Shown piece after piece: positions 37,460 to 45,278 of a stretch of DNA of 64,000 nucleotides. Where the stretch lies: positions 1,240,001 through 1,304,000 of the forward strand of contig NC_012992.1 of assembly GCF_000026365.1 (NCBI RefSeq). The letters run 5' to 3'. Position 1 is the first letter of the stretch; each line of letters begins with the position of its first letter. The notes under the pieces are model-generated. The model did not search any database. It was not told the DNA's origin and saw nothing but the letters and a program-made list of their open reading frames with translations. The position numbers were made by a program, and so were the translations under genes. This DNA is from Zygosaccharomyces rouxii (lineage: Eukaryota; Ascomycota; Saccharomycetes; Saccharomycetales; Saccharomycetaceae).

Positions 37460-38953
37460 ATGACAATGGCATCGGATTCATATGCCTTACAGCTGGATGA
37501 AATGATCCAGCTCTTCCAAGAGTACAAGTCAGGCTCAGTCACGTTGGATAATATTACCAAACTTTGTCAAACATTAGGATTAGAATCTTTCATTGACGAT
37601 ATAGACGCAGAGACCTCGAGATTATCTACCGCTTCCAAGATAATTGTGATTGATATTGATTTCTCCAAAAGTATTGGTCGTGTTAAGGATGTTAAATTGG
37701 TATTAGCGTCTAATTTTGATAATTTCAACTATTTTAACGAACCTGTAGTTCAAGCGAATAATGACAGTAATAGTAATGAGGGTAGTAACATTTTACTCAA
37801 TTCTCTCACACAGTATCCTGACCTGCATCAATTCCATCACAATCTGAAATTTCTTTATTTACTAGATACGTTTTCTAGTATCAACATCGATGCTAATAAT
37901 AATGGTGGACCCAATAACGATGGTGGTGGTGGTGAGTTTAGCGGTGAATTAGATCTTTTCAAATACTTTACAGAATTGGCACAGTTCCTAAGACAATATT
38001 TTGCAGATCAAGGGGCTCCTCTCAAAGTGGTAACCAATTTAAACAATAGATTTGGTATCTATATCATGACACAATTGGATCGAGTCTTATTAGCCAAGAT
38101 TACTTTTGAAAAATCTAGAGATTCTCAGCAGAGATTATACGAATATGTTTATTATGAAGGTAACAAAGAATGGATTAATGAGTCTCCAGAAAGTTTTACG
38201 TCTGGTGTATCAATGGTGATGGAAATTAGTGACAAAACCAATCCAACGTGGTTCCCAAAAGATTACGTCCCAAAGGAATTGGTACTGGACGAAGGTGATA
38301 GTAACGACAAAATTAACGATGTGAGTCCGAATGAGTTCATGAATTCGTTAAGTATGAATGCATCCAGAGGTAAGTTTCAAGTAATGAACGATTTTACTAC
38401 ACAATTGGTGCCTCTGAGGAAATTCGACATTAGTAATGATAACAGTGAATTGATAATTGAGATTTTAAGATGGATTCAATGGTCAAGGACTGTTCTTTAT
38501 CCTATTTACAAGACTTTAAACGCACCTGAAGATGAAGCTACCAAGGGTGATGCTGGTAAGGAAGGTACTGTTACCGCCAATGGACCACAGGGTAGACACG
38601 GTAGCGTAGCTGCAGAACACAGGAAAAGAAGGCATTCGAGTAAAAACAAACGGTCCAGTATGACTGAGGCAACGATGCTAAAGGAGGAAGGATTACAGCA
38701 ATTTAATTTACAAGAACTGATGACTGATCAAGATACGGATTTAAATCAGGGTTCTGAGAAGGCGAGTACCGGCCTTTTAGGCGTTGATAAAATGCAAGTG
38801 GACGATCAAGCCATTGATGACAGCGATACCACCTGCCAATTAGTCTTCAGTGAAGACCGTGTGTCGTTGGAAAATGTCGCTCAGTGTACACTTTATGACG
38901 ACATGGCGAAATGGGATTCATTCATAGAGGCATTTAAAACATATTCAATATAA
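37460..38953 (+). CDS. MED1: Mediator subunit Med1
   Basis: Med1 belongs to the middle module of the Mediator co-activator of RNA polymerase II. The product is 497 residues (S. cerevisiae 566). The N-terminal conserved part includes LDEMIQLFQEYKSGSVTLDN and SKIIVIDIDFSKSIGRVKDV (about residues 75-95), and a later block reads QRLYEYVYYEGN. Asparagine- and glycine-rich inserts (about 95-115, 145-160) and a basic stretch (EHRKRRHSSKNKRSS, about 390-404) that could serve as a nuclear signal separate these. The family is fast-evolving; position next to SPE3 equals YPR070W. Confidence 0.9.
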   Translation: MTMASDSYALQLDEMIQLFQEYKSGSVTLDNITKLCQTLGLESFIDDIDAETSRLSTASKIIVIDIDFSKSIGRVKDVKLVLASNFDNFNYFNEPVVQANNDSNSNEGSNILLNSLTQYPDLHQFHHNLKFLYLLDTFSSINIDANNNGGPNNDGGGGEFSGELDLFKYFTELAQFLRQYFADQGAPLKVVTNLNNRFGIYIMTQLDRVLLAKITFEKSRDSQQRLYEYVYYEGNKEWINESPESFTSGVSMVMEISDKTNPTWFPKDYVPKELVLDEGDSNDKINDVSPNEFMNSLSMNASRGKFQVMNDFTTQLVPLRKFDISNDNSELIIEILRWIQWSRTVLYPIYKTLNAPEDEATKGDAGKEGTVTANGPQGRHGSVAAEHRKRRHSSKNKRSSMTEATMLKEEGLQQFNLQELMTDQDTDLNQGSEKASTGLLGVDKMQVDDQAIDDSDTTCQLVFSEDRVSLENVAQCTLYDDMAKWDSFIEAFKTYSI

Positions 38954-39562
38954 GCACATATTATTCGTTTGAGAGAGAAAATGGGTTTATAAGGAATTGC
39001 CGATCTTAGCTAAGTAGAACATAAATTATTTCTTGATGATTCATTTGGCGCCTTATTTTGACTTTGAGCTGTCATGTCACACTATTCCCTGTGAAACCGC
39101 TATGGTTCTTGGCATTTCGCAAATTCATATTGGGAGTCATCCTCGCTTAAATTACGAAAGGTACTCATCAGCTTCTGGGGTATGTGAACCTTCAAGTACA
39201 AGAATATATTAAACTACTGAATTCAACACTACTTCTAGTATATGGTTTGTCCTTTCAAACATCCTTTATAGTCACTAATAGACACTATGGCCGAGTGGTT
39301 AAGGCGACAGACTTGAATCTTCTAATAGTCATCTGTTGGGCTACGCCCGCGCAGGTTCGAGTCCTGCTGGTGTCGATATTTTTTTTCAAAAACTAATGTA
39401 CCCAATGTAATACACGTTTAGGACTTTCAAGGAACAATGTTTGACTTTAACAATTTAACAATAGAAAATTAGAACGATATTTTAAAGACTTTCTATGAGT
39501 CCCAAATTTTACGTAAATTGACATGACATTGGCTTGCTATACTCATTTCTAAACGCCGGTAC
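38954..39562. other. MED1-YSA1 convergent spacer containing a tRNA gene
   Basis: This 609-bp stretch between the convergent MED1 and YSA1 genes contains the tRNA-Ser(UGA) gene at 39281-39375 and no protein gene that I can support. Confidence 0.75.
39281..39375 (+). tRNA. tRNA-Ser(UGA) with a 13-nt intron
   Basis: The sequence folds as a class II tRNA: acceptor GACACTA with TGGTGTC plus discriminator G, D arm GGCCGAGTGGTTAAGGC, anticodon stem ACAGA with TCTGT, a long variable arm, and T arm GCAGG-TTCGAGT-CCTGC with all five pairs. The anticodon TGA is at 39314-39316. A 13-nt intron (39318-39330) sits at the canonical place, one base 3' of the anticodon. A run of eight T (39379-39386) is the Pol III terminator. 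It reads UCA and UCG/UCN serine codons. S. cerevisiae tRNA-Ser(UGA) genes lack an intron, to my knowledge. Confidence 0.93.
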
Positions 39563-40258
39563 TCATGACAAATGATACTGTTGAGCAAGTCTTATACCTT
39601 GTGCAACGTTTTGTACACGAGCATCCAATTTGTAACCTTGTGAATCTAATTCAATCATGGCTTGAGCAAAGTCTTTCAATGGAACGTTAAAGCATTCAAT
39701 AAACTCGTTTTCCTCTAATTTAGATTGAGGGTTAACGTTTTCAGGTAAGGACATATCGACTTCCACTGTAACCAGGGAGAGATTTGTATTGGTAAAACCA
39801 GGGTCATTATAAATTATAGGAGTCTTACCGACAATCTTACCGACATAACCAGTTTCTTCTTTCAATTCTCGGACAGCAGCTTCTTCAATGCTTTCATTTT
39901 CATCAATTAGACCTGCTGGAATTTCGATGCAAACACCTTCTACTGGAGGTCTAAATTGCTTTTGAAGCACAATTTCATCAGGTCTACCGTCGGGATACTT
40001 TAGAATTGTTAATATTCCAATACCATCAATACCACCACTGCTTCTTGTCATACGAACAGCACTATCCCATTCTCTTTCTTGACCATTAGGATCCTTATAT
40101 GTCAACTTCTCTAATCCAATCCATTTGCATTCACCCGGTTGTGCTGGACGTGCTTTTAATAGTTTAGCAGATTCTGGTTTACCTCTCACCACTGGCATAG
40201 TTCTTAACAATCTGATAGATGATCTGACTCTGGTTATTCTTCCAACTAATCGCAGCAT
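39563..40258 (-). CDS. YSA1: Ysa1, ADP-ribose (Nudix) pyrophosphatase
   Basis: Ysa1 hydrolyses ADP-ribose to AMP and ribose-5-phosphate and tunes oxidative stress signalling. The product is 231 residues, as in S. cerevisiae. The Nudix box is perfect, G-X5-E-X7-R-E-L-K-E-E-T-G-Y (residues 116-138). The first 20 residues (MLRLVGRITRVRSSIRLLRT) are basic and amphipathic like a mitochondrial leader, and a second methionine at 21 could start a cytosolic form. It is YBR111C, just before SUS1 on the other strand. Confidence 0.96.
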   Translation of the reverse strand: MLRLVGRITRVRSSIRLLRTMPVVRGKPESAKLLKARPAQPGECKWIGLEKLTYKDPNGQEREWDSAVRMTRSSGGIDGIGILTILKYPDGRPDEIVLQKQFRPPVEGVCIEIPAGLIDENESIEEAAVRELKEETGYVGKIVGKTPIIYNDPGFTNTNLSLVTVEVDMSLPENVNPQSKLEENEFIECFNVPLKDFAQAMIELDSQGYKLDARVQNVAQGIRLAQQYHLS

Positions 40259-40398
40259 TTCTCCAAGTATAAATGTAAAGGAGGAAGTTTAGTTGATCAC
40301 GATCATCAGCATTCTAGGAAACCCTATATATGCAGGGAAACAAGTAAGGTGATACAAGAATGGGATGGAGGCAATCTCCAGAGGAATTTATCTCGTTC

Positions 40399-40429
<31 letters not shown>

Positions 40430-40629
40430 GCTTGCATGCAATAGAAAATTCCATCAATGACAATATTACTTCTCCCTTTTTCTAGATGTGGATGACTCTC
40501 GTAGGGTTCGAACTCTTTCATAAAATGTTGAAATTTTGAAAAATGGATCGCATATCAACTCTCAATGTTAACCAGATACAAGAAACTTCTGCCATTTGAG
40601 ATCTGTGTCGTATTTCTGTGCAGCGTGGT
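40259..40629. other. YSA1-SUS1 divergent promoter with (AT)n
   Basis: The 371-bp spacer contains a pure AT dinucleotide array of about 14 units (40402-40429) and a GGTTCGAAC-containing B-box-like motif (about 40503-40515) with no tRNA around it. No protein gene is seen. Confidence 0.7.
40402..40429. repeat. (AT)n microsatellite
   Basis: About 14 uninterrupted AT units in the YSA1-SUS1 promoter. It is likely length-variable between strains. Confidence 0.9.
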
Positions 40630-41012
40630 ATGAATGGAGTTACCACTAATAATGATGGATCTTCAGAACTTAAGGCACAAATTCAACAGTACCTGGTAGA
40701 ATCCGGTAACTATGAGATGTACGTTTCCTAAATTTTACCCGATAATGATAATAATGATATTGAGTCTGAATACTAACTGTTAACAATTCATTTCAAAGGA
40801 TTTCTAATAAACTCAATGAAAGGTTGTTAAAAGATGGGTGGATTGACGAGTTGAAAAAAATTGTTAATAAAGAAGTAAATTCATCAAATTCCACACATTT
40901 TAGCCAAATACTTTCAAAAGTGGAACCAAGAGCATTGGAAATGGTCTCTGAGCCAACAAGACAAGAAGTACTAAACCAGATTAAAGTGGTACTCGATGAA
41001 ATTGTCGAATAA
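40630..41012 (+). CDS. SUS1: Sus1, SAGA DUB and TREX-2 subunit (one intron)
   Basis: Sus1 is shared by the SAGA deubiquitinase module and the TREX-2 export complex. The gene is split: exon 1 is 40630-40718 and exon 2 is 40799-41012, giving a 100-residue protein (S. cerevisiae 96). Splicing joins NYE-M to ISNKLNERLL, matching NYELISNELKARLL of S. cerevisiae. Exon 2 then runs uninterrupted through WIDELKKI, HFSQILSKVEPRALEMV and QIKVVLDEIVE. S. cerevisiae SUS1 has a second intron in this part; here there is none. The intron is listed separately. It is followed by CYC8, as in YBR111W-A/YBR112C. Confidence 0.93.
40719..40798 (+). other. SUS1: SUS1 intron (80 nt)
   Basis: The 5' splice site is GTACGT, a non-consensus form of GTATGT; the branch site is a perfect TACTAAC (40771-40777); the 3' site is AAG at 40796-40798, 22 nt after the branch adenine. 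A Reb1 core TTACCCG (40735-40741) lies inside. The weak 5' site parallels the known inefficient splicing of S. cerevisiae SUS1 intron 1. Confidence 0.92.
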
Positions 41013-41165
41013 TGGTGGTGAGAACAATAATATCAATCGATACTTTCAGTAAAATTATGCGGTCTCTCCAAGGAATATGCAAGAAAAAGGTTTAAAAACA
41101 AATAATTTCCGTTATATATATTATTATACTTAGAACCAAGCAGTATTCATCTGGATTGAATTGAA

Positions 41166-44090
41166 TTATTCGTCGTAATCTTCGTCTTCCTCCACTTGTC
41201 TAACCAAATTTTCTCTGGTATTCTTACTGTTGTTTTCAGATTGGGTTTTAGATTTGATCTGTTCTTGTTCTAATCTTTCACGTGCTTCTTCTTCACGTAA
41301 CTTAGCTTCTTCTTGCAGTTTTTCAATAGCTTCTGCACTTGGTTTTATTACAGTTTCAGAATCTTGGCCCGATACTGAATCCATTTTCCCACTAGCGGTA
41401 ACATCAACAATAGCTGCCTTTACCGGTTGATCTCGATGTGAAGATCCGTTCCCAATTTCTGAACTAGGAGCTGTAGACTCAGTATTTTTCTTTGATTCCT
41501 GAAGGTCAGCTGACTCCTCTGAGGAATCCGCTGCTGGTATAGCAGCGGCTGGTTCGGATGCTGGTTCGGATGCTGGTGCTGGTGCTGATGCTGGTGCTGA
41601 TGGTATGGCTGGTACCTCCTGGTCACGGGAAGCTGCTGGTTCTGCTGACTCCGTTGGAGCTGCTGCGGGTTCTGCTGACTCCGTTGGAGCTGCCGCGGGT
41701 TCTGTCGTTGCTGCTGCTGGTTCTGCTGGCGATTCTGCTGGTTCTGCTGGTTGTGGTGGTGAAGGTTCAATTTCAGTTTTGCTGCCATTTGGAGACGATG
41801 TAGTTGTCGCTTGTTCTGTATTATGGGATGTCGGTACTTCAGCAGCTTCAGCATGTGCAGAGTTGCTACCAACGCCATCAGGTTTTACAGAATCTGCATC
41901 TGCTGGTACAGAAGTCTCCTGGACTGGCGAGTTTGCATTTTCCTTTTTCAAAGTAGCAGCAGTCTCCCTTGGTGATCTTTTAGCCTTAATTTTCTTTGGT
42001 TGTGGCTCTGTAGAATTCTGAGAGATTGTTACATTTGTATTAGCAGTAGAAGGTGAGCTCTTATTAGTTTCATTCCCATTAACAAAATTGTGAATGTTGC
42101 TTCCATCAATTTGTCTCTTTTGTGGTAGGACTGGACTAGCGGCCGTTTGTTGTTGGTGATGTTGTAAATTTTGAAATGAATGTTGTGGGGTTTGTTGGTT
42201 TGGTAATGCACGTACCAGCTCCGATGCTGGTGCCGGTATCGGTGCTGGCTTTTGGTCTTGTTCTTGCTGCTGGTCTTGCTGCTGGTAAACCGGCAGAGGT
42301 TGTGCCATTTGTGCACCTGGAACTGGTGGCGATACAGTTGCGCCCGCAACTGTAGGTTGTTGTTGCATAATTTGTTGTGGGAAACTTGCATGCTCATGAG
42401 CCATTGGTTCCACTTGTGGTTGTGTATGTTGAGTGGGTAACATAGACGTAGTGGGTGGGTAATGAACATTGAGCATATGTGCTTGTGCTGCATGGGCAGC
42501 TTGTGCTTGTGCAGCTTGTGTCTGGAACGCTTGTGTCTGTGCGCGTGCTTGTGCTTGCGCTTGCGCCTGTGCTTGCGCTTGTGCCTGTGCCTGCGCTTGT
42601 ACTTGAGCTTGTACTTGAGCCTGTTGCTGTTGTTGCATAATTTGTTGTTGACCTAACGATTCATTACCATACATTGTAGCCGGTGGAGGTCTCACGTTTA
42701 ACGGATTTACTTGATCGTTAAACTGTAGGGTTGGCTGTAACATAATTGGTGGTGGTGGTGGTGGCGCTATACTAGTACCATCAACTGTCGTTGCGCCATT
42801 AGCTAAGGCAGCTGCTGCATTGGGGTTCGCGAGCTGTTGGGTTAACGCTTCTAACCTTTCTCTAATATGCATATTCTCAGGATCAAGTCTAGCTGCTTGT
42901 TTATAAGCATCTAACGCATCGGTCAACTGATTGTTACAAGTTTCATAAAGTGTCCCTAAATCATACCAAACCTCGCTGATGTATGGATTCAATCTGATGG
43001 CTCTTGTATAAGCATCTAGAGCATCTCTGTATTGAGAAATTTGATAATATAAAACACCAATAGAGCACCAGAAAATTGGATTTCTTGAATCTCTGTTTAC
43101 AGCTTGCTGGAAGGCATCGTATGCTGCAGTATAATCACTTCTAATCATGTGAACACGACCTAAGTGGTACCAAGTCGTCGCATCTGATGGATCAACTTCT
43201 AAAGATTTTGAAAGGAAACTTAAAGCCTTTTGAGGATCATAAAATTGAACGTTATTCATACCATAGAGACAACCTAATTGTTGTAGTACCTTTGCATGGT
43301 GTTCGTTCTGCAAAAGAACGTGTTCATAAGCTTCTCTGGCACCTTGCCATTCTCCCATATTTTCAAGAACGGAACCCAATTGAAACCAAATGTCCCATTC
43401 TTGTAAAGGTGCAGGTGGTTGCGGTAGAATATAACGGAAACATTCCAAAGCTTGATTCCATTTCCCCTGATGTTTATAAATGATCCCCAATCTGAAATAA
43501 ATTTCATTAGCCTTTTCAAATTGTGGATCTAGTTCGAGCACTTTAGCAAATGCTTCTTCGGCATAATCTAATGAACCATACCTATCATAAAGAATACCAA
43601 TTCCATGCCACAATTTCGGCACATTAGGGTTGCTCAAATGGTATAGAGCCTGTTGGTACGCATTGTAAGCTCTTTGTAAATCATCTAACATCAAATAACA
43701 GTGACCTAAAGTCGCCCAAACATCAGACAATTCTGGATTCACCGCTAAGGCCCTTTCATACAGTTCTGCAGCCCTTTGAAACATATCTCTTGACCTGTAA
43801 AGATGTGCTAATGATGTAAGAGCCTTTGTAGATGCTTGATTGTACTGTAATGTTGCATCATAAGCCATGGCAGCTCTATCGGCATCTCCCAATGTTTCCG
43901 CTAAAGAAGCAAGTGAAAGCCATGTTTCCGCTGTCGCTTGTGTCAATGGATCCAACATATGCTGCTGTTGTTGTTCCTCCTCCTGTTGTTGTTGCTGTTG
44001 TTGTTGACTATGTTGTTGTTCAACTCCCGGAGGCGCTTGCAATTTTTGCTGTCCTGGCGTCATTAACACCGTTTGTATGCCACTGTTCAT
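41166..44090 (-). CDS. CYC8: Cyc8 (Ssn6), TPR co-repressor
   Basis: Cyc8 with Tup1 forms the general co-repressor that DNA-binding proteins such as Rox1 recruit. The product is 974 residues (S. cerevisiae 966). After an N-terminal Gln tract (about residues 25-45) come about ten TPR repeats (about 48-400), for example LYERALAVNPELSDVWATLG and AIRLNPYISEVWYDLGTLYE. Then follow Gln-Ala alternating repeats (about 490-540), a basic KKIKAKRSPRE segment and a long Pro/Ala/Glu-rich tail with repeats of AAPTESAEP. The very C-terminus is acidic. It is YBR112C. The 1.19-kb promoter is shared with RAD16. Confidence 0.97.
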   Translation of the reverse strand: MNSGIQTVLMTPGQQKLQAPPGVEQQHSQQQQQQQQEEEQQQQHMLDPLTQATAETWLSLASLAETLGDADRAAMAYDATLQYNQASTKALTSLAHLYRSRDMFQRAAELYERALAVNPELSDVWATLGHCYLMLDDLQRAYNAYQQALYHLSNPNVPKLWHGIGILYDRYGSLDYAEEAFAKVLELDPQFEKANEIYFRLGIIYKHQGKWNQALECFRYILPQPPAPLQEWDIWFQLGSVLENMGEWQGAREAYEHVLLQNEHHAKVLQQLGCLYGMNNVQFYDPQKALSFLSKSLEVDPSDATTWYHLGRVHMIRSDYTAAYDAFQQAVNRDSRNPIFWCSIGVLYYQISQYRDALDAYTRAIRLNPYISEVWYDLGTLYETCNNQLTDALDAYKQAARLDPENMHIRERLEALTQQLANPNAAAALANGATTVDGTSIAPPPPPPIMLQPTLQFNDQVNPLNVRPPPATMYGNESLGQQQIMQQQQQAQVQAQVQAQAQAQAQAQAQAQAQARAQTQAFQTQAAQAQAAHAAQAHMLNVHYPPTTSMLPTQHTQPQVEPMAHEHASFPQQIMQQQPTVAGATVSPPVPGAQMAQPLPVYQQQDQQQEQDQKPAPIPAPASELVRALPNQQTPQHSFQNLQHHQQQTAASPVLPQKRQIDGSNIHNFVNGNETNKSSPSTANTNVTISQNSTEPQPKKIKAKRSPRETAATLKKENANSPVQETSVPADADSVKPDGVGSNSAHAEAAEVPTSHNTEQATTTSSPNGSKTEIEPSPPQPAEPAESPAEPAAATTEPAAAPTESAEPAAAPTESAEPAASRDQEVPAIPSAPASAPAPASEPASEPAAAIPAADSSEESADLQESKKNTESTAPSSEIGNGSSHRDQPVKAAIVDVTASGKMDSVSGQDSETVIKPSAEAIEKLQEEAKLREEEARERLEQEQIKSKTQSENNSKNTRENLVRQVEEDEDYDE
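42495..42630 (-). repeat. Gln-Ala dipeptide repeat in CYC8
   Basis: Alternating QA codons (with a few V, R, T and H) cover about 45 residues on the minus strand. DNA identity between units is high but codons vary (CAA/CAG, GCA/GCG), so the tract is older than a fresh slippage array. S. cerevisiae Cyc8 has a comparable poly(QA) tract. Confidence 0.9.
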
Positions 44091-45130
44091 CTTCCTTATT
44101 ATAATATGCTATCACTAGTAAAACCGGTTGAAGAGGCAAAGAGGCAGAGATGGAGTATGTACTTTCCAAAATAACAACGAAATTAAAATATAATGGTAGC
44201 GACAATAATGTATCACACAAAAAAATAAAAAACACACACACACACACGACGATAAAAGTAAAAAGTAAAATAAAACAAACTGCCAAAATATCAATATCAA
44301 TACAGATATAGCTTTCTCCCTGACCTTCTACTTCTATAGGTTAGTCTTGAGATCAATGAACTTTAATTGTATAAACTATTCTTCTTCTTCCTTTTATTGT
44401 TGTTCTTGTTGTATGTTGTTGTTGTTATTCACTTTTTTTTTTCGGTCTTTTTTTTTCCCTCTTTCCCTCTTTCTTTTACGTCTTCCTTGAATTTCTCTTC
44501 CCTTGACTTAAAAGTCTATTCGAGATCCGTTCTCCGCACTTTTCTCATTCCCGTTCGTAACGAGAAAGTCTAAATAGCCGCCATCGTTCAAGAAGAAAAT
44601 GTCAGACTCTACCAATGGCTGTCTTCCTTATATACGTTTTTTTAATTAGCCGCTGAATTATTACTGCTAATACCAAGAAAAAATACTACTACTACTACTA
44701 CTCCTACTATTACTACTATTACCGCCATCATCGTTGTCACTGCTCTAACGCTCTGCATGCTATATTTTTTTCCGATTTCCGTTGTTGTCTATTGCAATGG
44801 AAAACCCAATTTGACTTGCACAATTAATTTCACTGACGTCGTAAAGAACGAAAAGGAGAAACACGACAAAAAGAAACGGTACGGATAAACCATGCCTTTG
44901 CGTAACGAATGGCGCAGGAGTCGTTTGATTCGCAATTTTTTCGGAACGATCGCTCAGAACCGGAGGGGAGCAAAGCAAGTCGTATTAATACACAAATGCA
45001 CCCCCTGAAATTAGCAAAGAATTGAGAAAAAAGAAAAGAGAGGGGTATGTCAAAGGAAAAACCCAATGGTTTTTCCGGTCCAATCCGAGTTGAGCTTTCG
45101 GGCATTACTAAAATTGACACATGTGATGTG

Positions 45131-45137
45131 CGGGTAA
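45131..45137 (+). promoter_or_regulatory. Reb1 site upstream of RAD16
   Basis: CGGGTAA (followed by T) is the Reb1 core, about 140 bp before the RAD16 ATG, where a nucleosome-free region is expected. Confidence 0.5.
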
Positions 45138-45215
45138 TAGGTGACTCCTAATTTTTTTTATTGATCTTTCGGTGGCAAATTTTTTTGTTCGAACTGTATA
45201 TATATATATTGAAAG

Positions 45216-45222
45216 TGAGTCA
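45216..45222. promoter_or_regulatory. Gcn4-type site just upstream of RAD16
   Basis: TGAGTCA is a perfect Gcn4/AP-1 motif 57 bp before the RAD16 ATG. That is nearer than usual for an activator site, so it may be chance. Confidence 0.3.
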
Positions 45223-45278
45223 AGCGTTTGCCGCCGAGCACAGAAGACTATAGAGAGAAGAGTTATAAGTGTCTACAT

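Larger units (their letters stand above)
44091..45278. other. CYC8-RAD16 divergent promoter region
   Basis: The 1188-bp region has no supportable gene. It contains a (CA)8 tract (44232-44247), a long T/C-rich tract (about 44370-44480), a TAC trinucleotide array (44684-44702, imperfect to about 44721), a Reb1 site (45131-45137), a TA-rich possible TATA (45198-45209) and a perfect Gcn4 motif (45216-45222). The last items are close to RAD16. Confidence 0.75.

Noticed and set aside
39184..39396. 70-codon frame over the tRNA-Ser gene
   Set aside because: It reads straight through the tRNA and its terminator; the tRNA explains the sequence.
41420..42656. Long open frames on both strands across CYC8 repeats
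   Set aside because: They arise from the repetitive CAG/GCT-rich coding sequence of CYC8; the shifted frames are Gln-, Leu- or Ala-rich shadows.
45228..45278. 17-codon upstream extension of RAD16
   Set aside because: It begins with TTG, not ATG; the ATG at 45279 matches the S. cerevisiae N-terminus.
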